This document shows positions 26,266 to 35,900 of a DNA stretch of 64,000 nucleotides, in pieces. Under the pieces are notes generated by a model, which was not told where the DNA came from, did not search any database, and saw only the letters and a program-made list of their open reading frames with translations. The stretch spans positions 62,001 to 126,000 of the forward strand of contig NZ_SJEE01000006.1 of the NCBI RefSeq assembly GCF_006937785.1, read 5' to 3'. The stretch's first letter is position 1. Every line of letters begins with the position of its first letter. A program made the position numbers and the translations under genes. This stretch comes from Pseudanabaena sp. UWO311. GTDB taxonomy: Bacteria; Cyanobacteriota; Cyanobacteriia; Pseudanabaenales; Pseudanabaenaceae.

Positions 26266-27396
26266 CTAAAGCAAAGAGATATTTTCTTCGGCTAAGCCAA
26301 AGGATAAGGTCATTCCCGCTCCACTAAGCCCGTTAACGATGGTGACATTGGCTTCTGGCTCGGCAATAAATTCTGTTTTCCCAGCAAGCTTTGCATAGAC
26401 CCCATGCCATGTTTCGGAAATCTTGAGTTCTGGGAATTTTGCAAATGTTTGCAAATAATCGAGAACATAATTATTAATTTCGGCGCGATCGAAGGGATCG
26501 GGAGTCAATCCATATTCATGGGAATCACCGAGAATTAATTCTCCTAAGCCATTTTGCGAAACCATCACATGAATTCCCCATTCTGGAAAATGTGGAGTTT
26601 CTAGTTCAATTCTTTTTTTCAAAGCGTCTAGGGTTTGACAATGACTGAAAGAACCATAGTGAGTTAATGTCAGACCAGCATAGAGGGAAGGACCTAATCT
26701 CCAATTTGCAGGTTGGGATACGGTTCGCATCATTTGCAACTTTACTTTGGTAATGTTGCTTTCTGCATAAATTTGTGGATAGAGGGTTTCAAAATCTGCA
26801 CCGCTACAAACAAAAATGCGATCGGCAGTCCAAGACTCATTGCCCACTTGCAGATTGGGATAAGCGATCGCATTGACGACTTTGCCAAATTGAAATTCAA
26901 TTGGATAATTACTAGCTAAAAATGCTGGCAATTTTTGGATTACCTCCCTCGGATCGACGGTTACTTCAGTGCTGCTCCATAAAGCGCCTAGTAATCCTTC
27001 AGTGATGGCAGCTTCACTCTTTTTAGCAACAGCTTCGGCATTTAACAAAGCGATCGTGTCAACGCCTTCATTGGTTGCCATGAATTCCTCAAGTACGTCC
27101 AGTTCGTCTTGACGATAAGCAAGCAAGAGAGAGCCGCTGGGATCGTGATATAGTCCTGCTTTCTCGACAACTTCAAGCCAGATTTCTCTGGACTTGAAAG
27201 CGCGATCGCGTAATTTCCCATTTGGTTGACCTACTGGCCAAACCATCCCAAAATTACGGATCGAAGCGCCGACAGCCTCAAGATTCCTTTCAAATACTGT
27301 TACTTTGTAACCGCGTTTGGCGGCTGCTAGAGCATGGGCGAGCCCTACGATGCCTGCACCGACGATCGCAATTTCTGTATGATTTGTCTTACTCAT
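26266..27396 (-). CDS. FAD-dependent amine oxidoreductase of phosphonate cluster
   Basis: A 376-residue DAO-type flavoprotein. The N-terminal FAD motif is IAIVGAGIVGLAHALAAAKR (residues 8-27), and the C-terminal GLSGAGMTLSFGLAEE closes the flavin site. It matches the TIGR03364 type, from memory found beside phosphonate genes and related to enzymes that oxidatively deaminate aminoethylphosphonate or its N-methyl form to phosphonoacetaldehyde. The next gene encodes the hydrolase that would use that aldehyde. The two genes are 8 bases apart. Confidence 0.8.
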   Translation of the reverse strand: MSKTNHTEIAIVGAGIVGLAHALAAAKRGYKVTVFERNLEAVGASIRNFGMVWPVGQPNGKLRDRAFKSREIWLEVVEKAGLYHDPSGSLLLAYRQDELDVLEEFMATNEGVDTIALLNAEAVAKKSEAAITEGLLGALWSSTEVTVDPREVIQKLPAFLASNYPIEFQFGKVVNAIAYPNLQVGNESWTADRIFVCSGADFETLYPQIYAESNITKVKLQMMRTVSQPANWRLGPSLYAGLTLTHYGSFSHCQTLDALKKRIELETPHFPEWGIHVMVSQNGLGELILGDSHEYGLTPDPFDRAEINNYVLDYLQTFAKFPELKISETWHGVYAKLAGKTEFIAEPEANVTIVNGLSGAGMTLSFGLAEENISLL

Positions 27397-27404
27397 AAAT
27401 GATT

Positions 27405-28145
27405 TTAGGAGATTAAGCTGGATAATTTATTTTGGAATTCAGATAGGGATACAACTAAGCCATCATTGGGATAAATGGCTAATTGCTCGTGGGTATGAGT
27501 GCCATTAGTAACTCCAAAAGTATAAAGGCAATTTGCATTGTGCCCTGCCAAAAGATCGGAAGGAGTATCACCAATACAAATCACTTGTTGTGGATTAGCG
27601 ATCGCCAACTGATACATTGCCTTTTGAATCATATATGGGGCTGGGCGACCTTCTTGGTTATAAATCTCCGATGGAGTGATCGAGGCTTGAATCAACGAGT
27701 TATCAGAGCCAACATAATCAGAATCGAGTCCCTTATTCCAACCAAGACGACTGAGAATAATATCTGTCACTTCGCGATAAAAGCCTGTGGTCAGAGCAAT
27801 TTTAATTTGATGAGATCGCAGCCATTCAAATAGCTCTAAGCATCCCTCAGTCGGCTCAACAGGTTGAGTACGATAATGATCTTCCAAAATTTGTTTAAAC
27901 TCGATAAAGGAAGTTTCTACTTTAGAAATGTAGCTGGGATCTTCTTTGTCGATCTGTTCAGCCCACAGAGTCTGAAAAACCACCTTTTTAGAAATTCCCA
28001 TCATTGCAATAACTCTGTCGGTCTGAGCCTCTAGCCCAGTCTTAGCCGCAGCTTGCATAAAGCATTCTTCTACTTCGCGATCGTCTTTGACGGTCGTACC
28101 AGCCATATCAAAAACGACTAATTTTATTGCAGTCACGATTTTCAC
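27405..28145 (-). CDS. Phosphonatase-like HAD hydrolase
   Basis: A 246-residue HAD-superfamily enzyme. The nucleophile is D13 in VVFDMAGTT, with the cap domain after it. The motif MGISK keeps a lysine at residue 53 that corresponds to the Schiff-base lysine of PhnX phosphonoacetaldehyde hydrolase. CIGDTPSD is the metal-binding loop. It would cleave the C-P bond of phosphonoacetaldehyde to acetaldehyde and phosphate in the cytoplasm. It lies between the FAD oxidoreductase and the ABC permease genes. Confidence 0.82.
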   Translation of the reverse strand: MKIVTAIKLVVFDMAGTTVKDDREVEECFMQAAAKTGLEAQTDRVIAMMGISKKVVFQTLWAEQIDKEDPSYISKVETSFIEFKQILEDHYRTQPVEPTEGCLELFEWLRSHQIKIALTTGFYREVTDIILSRLGWNKGLDSDYVGSDNSLIQASITPSEIYNQEGRPAPYMIQKAMYQLAIANPQQVICIGDTPSDLLAGHNANCLYTFGVTNGTHTHEQLAIYPNDGLVVSLSEFQNKLSSLIS

Positions 28146-28213
28146 CTTTTTCTAATTGCTATTATTTGCGATACTAAAGATATAGTTGTACGCTTTATAC
28201 GAAACTATATCTT

Positions 28214-29986
28214 TTATCGTTTTAGCCAAGTCTGTGTGCTTTTTGATAAACCTTTTGTTAACAACCAATAGAGAATTCTCACCGCAATACTTGTCAAAAC
28301 TAGAGCCGTAGACATCGCCGCTGCGGGAGCAACATCACCTGCGTCATCCATATTGACAATCGCCACGGCAGCTAGAGGAGCATTTGGGGGATACAAGAAA
28401 ATAATTGCTGAAATAGTAACCATCGAATTTACAAAAAAGTAACTGCCTAATTCTAAGATTGCAGGAATAGTTAAAGGAATCGTCACGCGCCAAAAGGTTT
28501 TGTAAAATGGAACGCCCATAGAAGCTGAGACTGACTCAAATTCTGGATCGATTTGCTTCAGGGCAGTGCTTGCAGTTAAGAAGCCAACAGTATAAAAATG
28601 GATGATATTACAGATGACCAACAGAGAGATCGTTCCATAAAGTCCGTTAAAGGGATTGACTAAAGCGAGATTTGTATAGGGAATATTCCATAATGGCTTG
28701 TTAAAGAAAAATACATAGGATAGTCCTAATACTAGACCAGGTAGAGCTAGAGGAATTGTCGATAAGAAATAGTTAAACGATCGCATCAGTTTAAATCCTT
28801 TACCTTTCTCGACTAGGTACGCTCCCATAAATACTGCGATCGTGCCAAAAAAAGCCGTATAGAGAGAAACCTGAATACTATTCCAATAAGCATCTAGTCC
28901 GCCGCCGCCAACTGCATTAAAATCGTAATGCTTAGTGGTGAGGGTGAAATTATAGGGCCATACCTTAACCAAAGAGGCAAGAATAATTGTGCCAAATACT
29001 AACAGAATGAAACTAACAATTAAGCTGCAAAAAGCAAACATTAGCCAGTCTAATTTTGGATTAGGGCTGGGTTGAAAAGGAACAGATCGACTACTTACTA
29101 AAGCGGTTTGGCGACCTTGGAAAATACGATCAAGAATATAAGCGATCGCGGTAGGAAGCAATAAAAACACCCCAATCGTTGCACCCATCGAGAAGTTCTG
29201 CTGACCAATCACCTGCTTATAAATATCAGTTGCAAGAACATTAAATCCGCCACCAACTACTTTAGGTACACCAAAGTCAGTAAAAGCTAGAGTAAAACAA
29301 ACAAAAATTGCACTCATCAAGCCATACTTAACGCTTGGTAAAGTCACTGTAAAAAATACGCGATGGGCTGGTGTCCGCAGAGCTGATGCTGCCTCATAAA
29401 GTCTGGCATCAGTAATATTTAAAGCTGTCATCAACAAAATTACGGCTTGGGGAAAGCAATACAGAACTTCACCAATAATGATCCCATTGGAACCATATAG
29501 ATTAATATCAAATCCTGCAATCAACGAAAAAAATCCAGTAGTTATTAAGCCCTTATTCCCAAACAGATAAACTAATCCAATACTGTGAGCTAGGGGTGGG
29601 ATAAACAGAGGTAGCAAGCCAATAATGCGAAAGAAAGGCTTGCCAAACATCGCAGTTCGAGTTAAGGCATAAGCATATATAAAACCTAAAACAACGGAGA
29701 TCGTTGCACTAATGATCGCGATATAGAAGGTGTTAAATATCGAAACCGAAAGCGCTGGAGTCTGAAAATAGCGAATGTAATTATCTAGCCCTATCCATAG
29801 CCCATCCGTATCCTGAAAGCTGCGGATTAACATTGGATATAGCGGCAGTAATACGCCAACCAAAAGCCCAAGCGTACTTAAAACAATAAACCCTCTCAAG
29901 ATCCAATCTTCTTTGGTTAGGATTTGCTGAACTTGGGCTTGAGGCTTCACTGGAAAGCTGCTTTTTTTTTCTGGTGCTAATGTCAT
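28214..29986 (-). CDS. Phosphonate ABC transporter permease (fused double domain)
   Basis: A 590-residue inner-membrane protein with about twelve hydrophobic segments. It has two copies of the binding-protein-dependent permease domain, each with an EAA-type loop (ALRTPAHRVFFTVTLP and ASMGVPFYKTFWRVTIP). Double-domain permeases of this kind serve iron and the 2-aminoethylphosphonate type 2 transporter. The neighbours favour phosphonate. It follows the ATPase gene by about 100 bases. Confidence 0.82.
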   Translation of the reverse strand: MTLAPEKKSSFPVKPQAQVQQILTKEDWILRGFIVLSTLGLLVGVLLPLYPMLIRSFQDTDGLWIGLDNYIRYFQTPALSVSIFNTFYIAIISATISVVLGFIYAYALTRTAMFGKPFFRIIGLLPLFIPPLAHSIGLVYLFGNKGLITTGFFSLIAGFDINLYGSNGIIIGEVLYCFPQAVILLMTALNITDARLYEAASALRTPAHRVFFTVTLPSVKYGLMSAIFVCFTLAFTDFGVPKVVGGGFNVLATDIYKQVIGQQNFSMGATIGVFLLLPTAIAYILDRIFQGRQTALVSSRSVPFQPSPNPKLDWLMFAFCSLIVSFILLVFGTIILASLVKVWPYNFTLTTKHYDFNAVGGGGLDAYWNSIQVSLYTAFFGTIAVFMGAYLVEKGKGFKLMRSFNYFLSTIPLALPGLVLGLSYVFFFNKPLWNIPYTNLALVNPFNGLYGTISLLVICNIIHFYTVGFLTASTALKQIDPEFESVSASMGVPFYKTFWRVTIPLTIPAILELGSYFFVNSMVTISAIIFLYPPNAPLAAVAIVNMDDAGDVAPAAAMSTALVLTSIAVRILYWLLTKGLSKSTQTWLKR

Positions 29987-30085
29987 AGGACAACTTACTC
30001 AAAAATGAGGGAGTGATAGTGATGGCAGAGAGATTTCATGGTTAGGATTGGTAGTGAAAAGCGCCGTCCATCCTAAGGGAATTTA

Positions 30086-31303
30086 TCATTTAGGAAAAAT
30101 TTGCAAATGCTCGCTAGGGATTTGGATTGTTAATGTTGTTCCCAAATTTAATTCGATCTGTCTTGCCTGATGAATAGAAACCTCAATCGTGATAGTTACC
30201 TTAGAATTACCTTCAGGGCGCAAGGTAATGTGATATACAGAGCCAAGAAATTCTATGCCTTCGATATCAGCACTGACAATGTTAGCTAAATCCTCATTTT
30301 GCTTGTTACTATCTAATAAATGAATCGACTCAGGACGAATTGCAATTTCAATCTGGCTATTTACTTCAAATTCTCCAATATTTGCATCTAGCAAAATATT
30401 GCCACATCGTATCTGTGTAGAAGAAATAACTTCGCCAGTCCAAAGATTAGTAGAACCAATAAAGTTTGCCACGAAAGGAGTCTTAGGATTTTGGTAAACT
30501 ACGCGGGGAGTTCCAACTTGAGCGATTACACCTTTATCCATAACCACAACGCGATCAGCCATCGTCAAGGCTTCCTCTTGATCGTGCGTTACCATAACAG
30601 TCGTTACACCCAAACGCTTTTGCAATTGAGTGATTTCAACACGCAGACGACCTCTGACTTTGGCATCCAAAGCTGATAATGGTTCGTCTAAAAGTAATAA
30701 GCTCGGAGATAGAGCTAAAGCTCTCGCTAGGGCAATTCTCTGCTGCTGTCCACCAGACATTTGGGCAGGATATTTTTTGCTAAAACCTTCTAAACCGACT
30801 GTCTCAAGCAATTCCTTTACCCGTTGCTCGATCTGTCGCTTAGGCATAGGTGTATTCTGCAACCCATAGGCGATATTTTGCGATGCCGTGAGATTGGGAA
30901 ATAAAGCATAAGATTGAAATACTATACCAAAATCTCGTTTTGCAGGAGGTAAATGAGAAACATCTTTACCTCCTTGCATTACCAGTCCAGTGGTCTGCTG
31001 TTCTAAACCAGCGATGATTCGAAGTAATGTTGTTTTACCGCAACCACTGGGACCTAATAAACAGACAAACTCTCCAGCATAAACATTGAGATTTATATCA
31101 TTAAGAGCTATAAATTGCCCAAATGACTTATGAACATTCTCAATTTGGAGATACGGTTGCCCAAGATCCTTCTTATTCATTGATGAAGCAAAAGTAGAAT
31201 TTGGCTCTTGGATTTTTTGTGAGCTTTGCTGAATGTCAGCAAATTCTCCCTGCGAGCTAGCTTGACTTGCGATCGCGTCTGTCCCGTCCGAAGAATTTGT
31301 CAT
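30086..31303 (-). CDS. Phosphonate ABC transporter ATP-binding protein
   Basis: A 405-residue ABC ATPase: Walker A GPSGCGKTT, signature MSGGQQQRIALARAL, Walker B LLLLDEP, and a C-terminal TOBE-like domain. The first 40 residues are Ser/Gln-rich and not conserved; a second ATG at 31180 gives the usual length, but no clear ribosome site separates the two. It energises import with the adjacent permease and binding protein. Confidence 0.83.
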   Translation of the reverse strand: MTNSSDGTDAIASQASSQGEFADIQQSSQKIQEPNSTFASSMNKKDLGQPYLQIENVHKSFGQFIALNDINLNVYAGEFVCLLGPSGCGKTTLLRIIAGLEQQTTGLVMQGGKDVSHLPPAKRDFGIVFQSYALFPNLTASQNIAYGLQNTPMPKRQIEQRVKELLETVGLEGFSKKYPAQMSGGQQQRIALARALALSPSLLLLDEPLSALDAKVRGRLRVEITQLQKRLGVTTVMVTHDQEEALTMADRVVVMDKGVIAQVGTPRVVYQNPKTPFVANFIGSTNLWTGEVISSTQIRCGNILLDANIGEFEVNSQIEIAIRPESIHLLDSNKQNEDLANIVSADIEGIEFLGSVYHITLRPEGNSKVTITIEVSIHQARQIELNLGTTLTIQIPSEHLQIFPK

Positions 31304-31359
31304 GATTTTGTTAAGCCTCAGAAGTTTTTTATGATTGCGTTCTAGTCTTAAATGTTTGT

Positions 31360-31394
31360 TTTCGAGAAAGATTGCAAAGCAATCTTTCTCGAAA
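31360..31394 (-). terminator. 16-bp hairpin between binding protein and ATPase genes
   Basis: TTTCGAGAAAGATTGC (31360-31375) pairs with 31379-31394 over an AAA loop. Placed within the operon, it may stabilise the binding-protein mRNA and reduce readthrough, a common arrangement in ABC operons. Confidence 0.7.
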
Positions 31395-31411
31395 TTCTCT
31401 CGAAGTTTTAT

Positions 31412-32536
31412 TTACTTCTTCTTTGCTTCAGACTTGGAATCATAGCGCTTAGTCCATTCTGCTAAAATCTTATCGCGGTTAGAAGCAGCCCATTTCAGAT
31501 CGTTCTTAGTAGATAGCTGCTTGAGTGGATCTTCGGGGAAGCCAGCAGGAATCGGCACATCGGTCTTGACGGCAGTTAAGGGGAAGTTTTTAGCATACTT
31601 TTTGGAGATTTCAGGAGAAATTGCCCAATCCAAGAAAGTCTTAGCCGCAGGATTGATATTAGCTTTCTTAACCAAAGCATTAGCCTCAACATCCCACCCA
31701 GAACCTTCTTTAGGGAAAACTGGCTGGATTGGTTCACCAGCATTTTTTTGCTTTACAGCACGATATCCAAAGGAAATACCGATCGCATATTCGCCAGATC
31801 CTGCAAGTTTGCAAGGCTTAGAACCAGAATGAACATATTGAGCAATATTTTCATGTAGGGCATCTAAGTACTTCCAACCTTCTGCATCTCCCATCATTTG
31901 CAAAATAACTGATACTGAGAGAAAGCCAGTACCCGAAGATGCAGGATTGGACATCACAATCTGACCTTTGTACTCAGGTTTGATTAGATCTGCCCAAGAT
32001 TGAGGGATTGGTAAATTCTTTTTGCCAGCTTCAACCGTATTGACGCAAAAAGCTGATTCCCATGCATCAATACCTACCCAATGTGGTGGATTTTGACTAT
32101 CTCTAAACATGGGCTGAACTGCATCTAGTCCCTTAGGAGCGTAAGGCTCTAGCATCCCTTGCTTATCGGCAACAAGTAGACTTGAGGCAGCAAGTCCCCA
32201 AACTACATCAGCAGTAGGGTTATCTTTCTCTGCGAGAAGTTTGGCAGTAACTACGCCAGTAGAGTCGCGAACCTTGTTAACCTTGATGTCAGGATATTGC
32301 TTCTGAAATAAAGGCAAATACTCTGATAATTGGTCATCTTCGAGAGCAGTATAAACCGTAATACCGCCAGTAGTAGGTTTAGCTACTTCGGCTGGCTTAG
32401 TTGCGTTAGTACCCGTGGTTGTTTTAGTTTTATTTTCGGGAGTCTGTGTCTGGACGCAGGCAGTTACAAATACTGTTATAAGAAAAGCTGACACTAGACT
32501 TAAGGAAAAGCGAAGCCACTTTTTATTGATAAACAT
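31412..32536 (-). CDS. Phosphonate ABC transporter substrate-binding lipoprotein
   Basis: A 374-residue extracytoplasmic binding protein. The signal peptide ends in a lipobox, VTAC, near residue 27, so it is lipid-anchored. A threonine-rich linker leads to the binding domain ([14 protein letters not shown], then [13 protein letters not shown]). The family includes iron-binding FutA and the 2-aminoethylphosphonate protein PhnS2; the cluster favours the latter. It is the first gene of the transporter group. Confidence 0.82.
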   Translation of the reverse strand: MFINKKWLRFSLSLVSAFLITVFVTACVQTQTPENKTKTTTGTNATKPAEVAKPTTGGITVYTALEDDQLSEYLPLFQKQYPDIKVNKVRDSTGVVTAKLLAEKDNPTADVVWGLAASSLLVADKQGMLEPYAPKGLDAVQPMFRDSQNPPHWVGIDAWESAFCVNTVEAGKKNLPIPQSWADLIKPEYKGQIVMSNPASSGTGFLSVSVILQMMGDAEGWKYLDALHENIAQYVHSGSKPCKLAGSGEYAIGISFGYRAVKQKNAGEPIQPVFPKEGSGWDVEANALVKKANINPAAKTFLDWAISPEISKKYAKNFPLTAVKTDVPIPAGFPEDPLKQLSTKNDLKWAASNRDKILAEWTKRYDSKSEAKKK

Positions 32537-32625
32537 AATGAATTACTCCCTGTAAAAATAATCACTGCAAAAAGGAACTTGGTTTGAAGAGAATCATATT
32601 TATTTCTCTAACATCCTCATAAACA

Positions 32626-32655
32626 AAAAGAGAGTAAAAATTTCTACTCTCTTTT
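32626..32655 (-). terminator. Terminator after the phosphoesterase gene
   Basis: AAAAGAGAGTA (32626-32636) pairs with TACTCTCTTTT (32645-32655), giving a T-run when read on the minus strand. Confidence 0.75.
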
Positions 32656-32659
32656 CTGT

Positions 32660-33778
32660 TTAGCTATTCCAACTAATGTCTCCGCGATCGCGAACGGTTG
32701 TAGGATATTTGTCGCTTGGAGCTAGATACCCATCTTTAGGAACATCTCGACCATAACTAGTGACCATCACGCGATTGTCTTTCATTACGCTAACTACGGT
32801 ATAGCCAAAAGCGTTGTTTTTAGCTTGATCGACAACCTTATCAAGCTTGCTGCCACCATTACCTGCAATGATCTGCCATGTATTACCATTTGGCCCTTTG
32901 GCGCGATAGTAAACATGATTGTGAGCAGCTAGCATCGCTTCTGCTTTGTTCTTGACAAGACTTGTCCAGAACTCATCGCGATCGCTTGGATACAATTTAC
33001 CCAATCCATCTTCCTTATCTTCGGCAGGGCTGTATAGATTTTTAGGATAGGAATAAGCAGGTTTGTGCCCAATCGCAAAGATATGCTTAGCAAAACGCGA
33101 TTTTGCCTTATCCAGATCCTGAGCGATCCAATTTTTCGGCACGCTCCAATCTCGACCGACAGGATCGGTATTAAGGACAAGAAAATGCGTTCCTTTGTAA
33201 TCAAAGGAATAAGTCAACTTGCTTTGGTCGGTTTTGAGATTATCTTTACCACCAGCACGAGGGCCATTCCCAGCATATTTGAGGTAAGGAGCCATTACCT
33301 TCAGCCAAGATTTCTCTGCGCCTTCATAGGAGACTTTCTTTTCATTCTGGGTCTCGTGGTTGCCCGTAACAGGGATTAAGGTTGTCTTGCTAGAAGCTAA
33401 AGGCGAACTTTCGTAAAGTTCGCGCCAACCTTTTAACTGAGATTCAAGATTTTTAGTGTCAGAAGTGTAACCAAAAACTAAATCACCAGCAAAAAACATG
33501 AACTTTGGCGGCGGATTTAATTCGGCTACTTCCTTGAATGTACGTTTTAACTGTTCGATATTAGCAGTGCTAGGGGAGGTCTTATCAACATCACCTTTGT
33601 CTACTCGATTACACCCAACTACCACAAAGGAAAATTCAACATCTTTGTTAGAAAATGCCGACTCGTTGATTTGCGAAAGACTTGGCTGATTTGCGAAGAA
33701 TATAATCATGCTAAAACTAGCGATCGCAAACAGAATAAATCTGAATATATGAGATCGGAACAAACGCTGAATTTGCAT
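32660..33778 (-). CDS. Secreted calcineurin-like metallophosphoesterase
   Basis: A 372-residue protein with an N-terminal membrane signal (about residues 12-32). The metallophosphoesterase motifs are FAGDLVFG, VTGNHETQ, AIGHKP and AAHNHVYY, which hold two metals. Such enzymes remove phosphate from external esters in the periplasm. Its place between the porin with a Pho-like promoter and the phosphonate transporter suggests a shared role in phosphorus supply. Confidence 0.82.
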   Translation of the reverse strand: MQIQRLFRSHIFRFILFAIASFSMIIFFANQPSLSQINESAFSNKDVEFSFVVVGCNRVDKGDVDKTSPSTANIEQLKRTFKEVAELNPPPKFMFFAGDLVFGYTSDTKNLESQLKGWRELYESSPLASSKTTLIPVTGNHETQNEKKVSYEGAEKSWLKVMAPYLKYAGNGPRAGGKDNLKTDQSKLTYSFDYKGTHFLVLNTDPVGRDWSVPKNWIAQDLDKAKSRFAKHIFAIGHKPAYSYPKNLYSPAEDKEDGLGKLYPSDRDEFWTSLVKNKAEAMLAAHNHVYYRAKGPNGNTWQIIAGNGGSKLDKVVDQAKNNAFGYTVVSVMKDNRVMVTSYGRDVPKDGYLAPSDKYPTTVRDRGDISWNS

Positions 33779-33809
33779 AGGATTTATGTTTTAGCTACTG
33801 AGTAAAATT

Positions 33810-33845
33810 AAAAAGCAGCGAAGAATATTCGCTTCACTGCTTTTT
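33810..33845 (-). terminator. Terminator candidate after the porin gene
   Basis: AAAAAGCAG (33810-33818) pairs with CTGCTTTTT (33837-33845), with inner GAAG/CTTC. On the minus strand it ends in a T-run but lies 70 bases beyond the porin stop. Confidence 0.55.
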
Positions 33846-33915
33846 ATTGATCTATAACCATTCTGCTAAGGCAAAGGATAAGTAGCGAATTATCAACTTA
33901 TTCTTACGACCAAGT

Positions 33916-35610
33916 TTAGAAAGTGAATAGTGTTCTAATCGTTGCCACCCAAGTTGTAGGGTTCAATGCATTATGGTTGGGATTGAAGATAGCAATTACA
34001 CCAGGAGTAACTGATATATTCTTGCTGACGCGAAAAGAATATTGGAGTTCTAGAAGATATGCAGTGTCTGGATCAACTCTCGTGGGGTCACTATTTGAAG
34101 TGACTTTTGGAGGCATTCCGAAAATAATTCCACCTCTATTGCCTTCAGCAAAGAGATCGGGAAATGCTAGGTTAACGCTCCAGTTAAACAAGTTAGCAGT
34201 ATTGCCAATATTTGCTCCTGACTCTTGTCGGGCATTGGCAAAACCAACCCAGCCGCCAAAGTTAAATCCTTTAGAAACTAGCCATTCAAATTGAGCACCA
34301 TAGCGATCGGCGGAAGTATCAAAAGCCCCAAATGGTTGATTCCCGAAATTACTGCCAGTGTTTGAAGATAGATTTACATCTTTGCCTGGTTCAAAACTAC
34401 GAGCATACATCGCTCCAATTTTAAAGTTTTGCGCAGGAGCGAAAACAACTTGCAAGTTTGCGATATAAGCACCGTTGAATAAGCCATTCTGCCCTGTCGC
34501 AACGTTAGCGCCAGTAGTTCCAGTATTGTTGCCAGACTTACCAAAGTAACTAGCGGCTACAGAGAATTTTGGATCGATTTTATAATTAAAACCAATGCCA
34601 ATACCTGATGGACCACGGAATGTTAGTGGATCGTAACGACCAAATCTCGATAAAGCACCCTTATCGCTGCTTTCAAAATATGGATTCAGAGTGTCGGCAA
34701 CGTCATCGGGATCGAGTTGATTGGCTCCTACATAGGCGGTCAAGCTATTCCCAATTGGGAAGCGATAATAAAACTTGTCAATCTCAAATGTGTTTGTCGT
34801 GTCTTGAGTAAAAGCCAAACGAGCCATATTAGTGCCTGATGCACTGCCCAAATTGGGCATATTTGCCGCTTGCAAACGAGTACGAAGTAAATCTTTACCA
34901 GTAAAGCTCGTATCAAAGTTCAATCTTGCGCGATAAGAAAGATTGAGGTTTGTAGAATTGGTGGTTTTTTGAGGGTTTTGGAGGGCTGTTCCTGTTCCCA
35001 CACTACCAAAAGTATCGGCAAGAGCAAAAATTACTGTAGCGCTTAGTTTGGTAGTGGTAGAAAACTGTTGGGCTTCTAACTTAGCGACTTTGGCATCAAG
35101 GGCATCAACTCGACCTCTTAGTGTTGCAAGTTCGGCAGCAAACTCTTCTTGAAGTTTTTTAAGAGTGGCGAGGTCTTCCTTGCTGACTTTATCTGCTAAA
35201 CCAGCAGAAATAATTTCGTTAACCTTATCAAGACAAGCATTTAAACCAGCCGCAAATTCATAACGCGACAAGGCTTGCTTACCTCGGTAAGTACGATCAG
35301 GGAATCCTGCAATACATCCATATCTTTCCACTAAGGACTGCAATGATGTAAAAGCCCAGTCTGTCGGTTTGACATCAGAAAGCTGTGATACTGAAGTAAC
35401 ATTTTGGGAGACTTTCTCTGGCTCTTGGATAGAAGAATCAGCTAGAGTATCTTTTTCGATTTTTTCTAAAGTATTGAGTACCTTAGCACTATTTTGGGAA
35501 GTTGAAATCGATATTACTTCTTTTGCACTGGCAGATCCAGTTGCGAATGGTAATAGCAGAACTGAAGCAACTACGAATGGTTGAACTGAAAACCTTTTAA
35601 AATAAAACAT
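33916..35610 (-). CDS. SLH-domain OprB-type outer-membrane porin
   Basis: A 564-residue outer-membrane protein: signal peptide, an SLH region (DWAFTSLQSLVERYG to RYEFAAGLNACLDKV), a coiled coil (about residues 150-185) and a C-terminal beta-barrel ending in aromatic RTLFTF. This is the standard cyanobacterial porin layout for small solutes or iron. The ATG at 35610 has AAAAGG at a good distance; an ATG ten codons upstream is possible. Three 11-base-period repeats just upstream suggest phosphate control. Confidence 0.82.
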   Translation of the reverse strand: MFYFKRFSVQPFVVASVLLLPFATGSASAKEVISISTSQNSAKVLNTLEKIEKDTLADSSIQEPEKVSQNVTSVSQLSDVKPTDWAFTSLQSLVERYGCIAGFPDRTYRGKQALSRYEFAAGLNACLDKVNEIISAGLADKVSKEDLATLKKLQEEFAAELATLRGRVDALDAKVAKLEAQQFSTTTKLSATVIFALADTFGSVGTGTALQNPQKTTNSTNLNLSYRARLNFDTSFTGKDLLRTRLQAANMPNLGSASGTNMARLAFTQDTTNTFEIDKFYYRFPIGNSLTAYVGANQLDPDDVADTLNPYFESSDKGALSRFGRYDPLTFRGPSGIGIGFNYKIDPKFSVAASYFGKSGNNTGTTGANVATGQNGLFNGAYIANLQVVFAPAQNFKIGAMYARSFEPGKDVNLSSNTGSNFGNQPFGAFDTSADRYGAQFEWLVSKGFNFGGWVGFANARQESGANIGNTANLFNWSVNLAFPDLFAEGNRGGIIFGMPPKVTSNSDPTRVDPDTAYLLELQYSFRVSKNISVTPGVIAIFNPNHNALNPTTWVATIRTLFTF

Positions 35611-35660
35611 GACACCTTTTCTCACACTAAAAGTCATCATACTTTTCAGTGGACATTCAT

Positions 35661-35690
35661 GATTTAACTTATGATTAAGCTTGATTTAAA
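35661..35690 (-). promoter_or_regulatory. Pho-box-like triple repeat
   Basis: On the minus strand TTTAAATC (35683-35690), CTTAATCA (35672-35679) and GTTAAATC (35661-35668) lie at exact 11-base steps. The middle copy fits the cyanobacterial Pho-box unit YTTAAYYW fully and the others partly. It is 50-80 bases before the porin start. Confidence 0.5.
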
Positions 35691-35811
35691 TTTTGGTAGC
35701 CTAGCCCTAAAAAAGAAACGATAGAACCGTAAACAAAGAAGCATTGTAATAGCGCCTCAAATCTTCTCGTTTGAAAATTAAAGGGCGATCGCTTTCTTGA
35801 GAATCAATCTT

Positions 35812-35862
35812 CTATTGTGAGGCGATCGCATCATAAATTTCTGAAAAGGGATGGGTACTCAT
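35812..35862 (-). pseudogene. Duplicated 5' end of a GMC oxidoreductase gene
   Basis: The frame MSTHPFSEIYDAIASQ stops after 16 codons and matches the first 13 codons of the GMC gene at 24155. The surrounding 35823-35963 matches 24116-24250, including the untranslated leader, with few differences and short insertions. It is the remnant of a duplication that kept only the gene start. Confidence 0.75.
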
Positions 35863-35900
35863 CTTATTCCTTGACAAACCTTAAGCTTTTAGATATTCGC

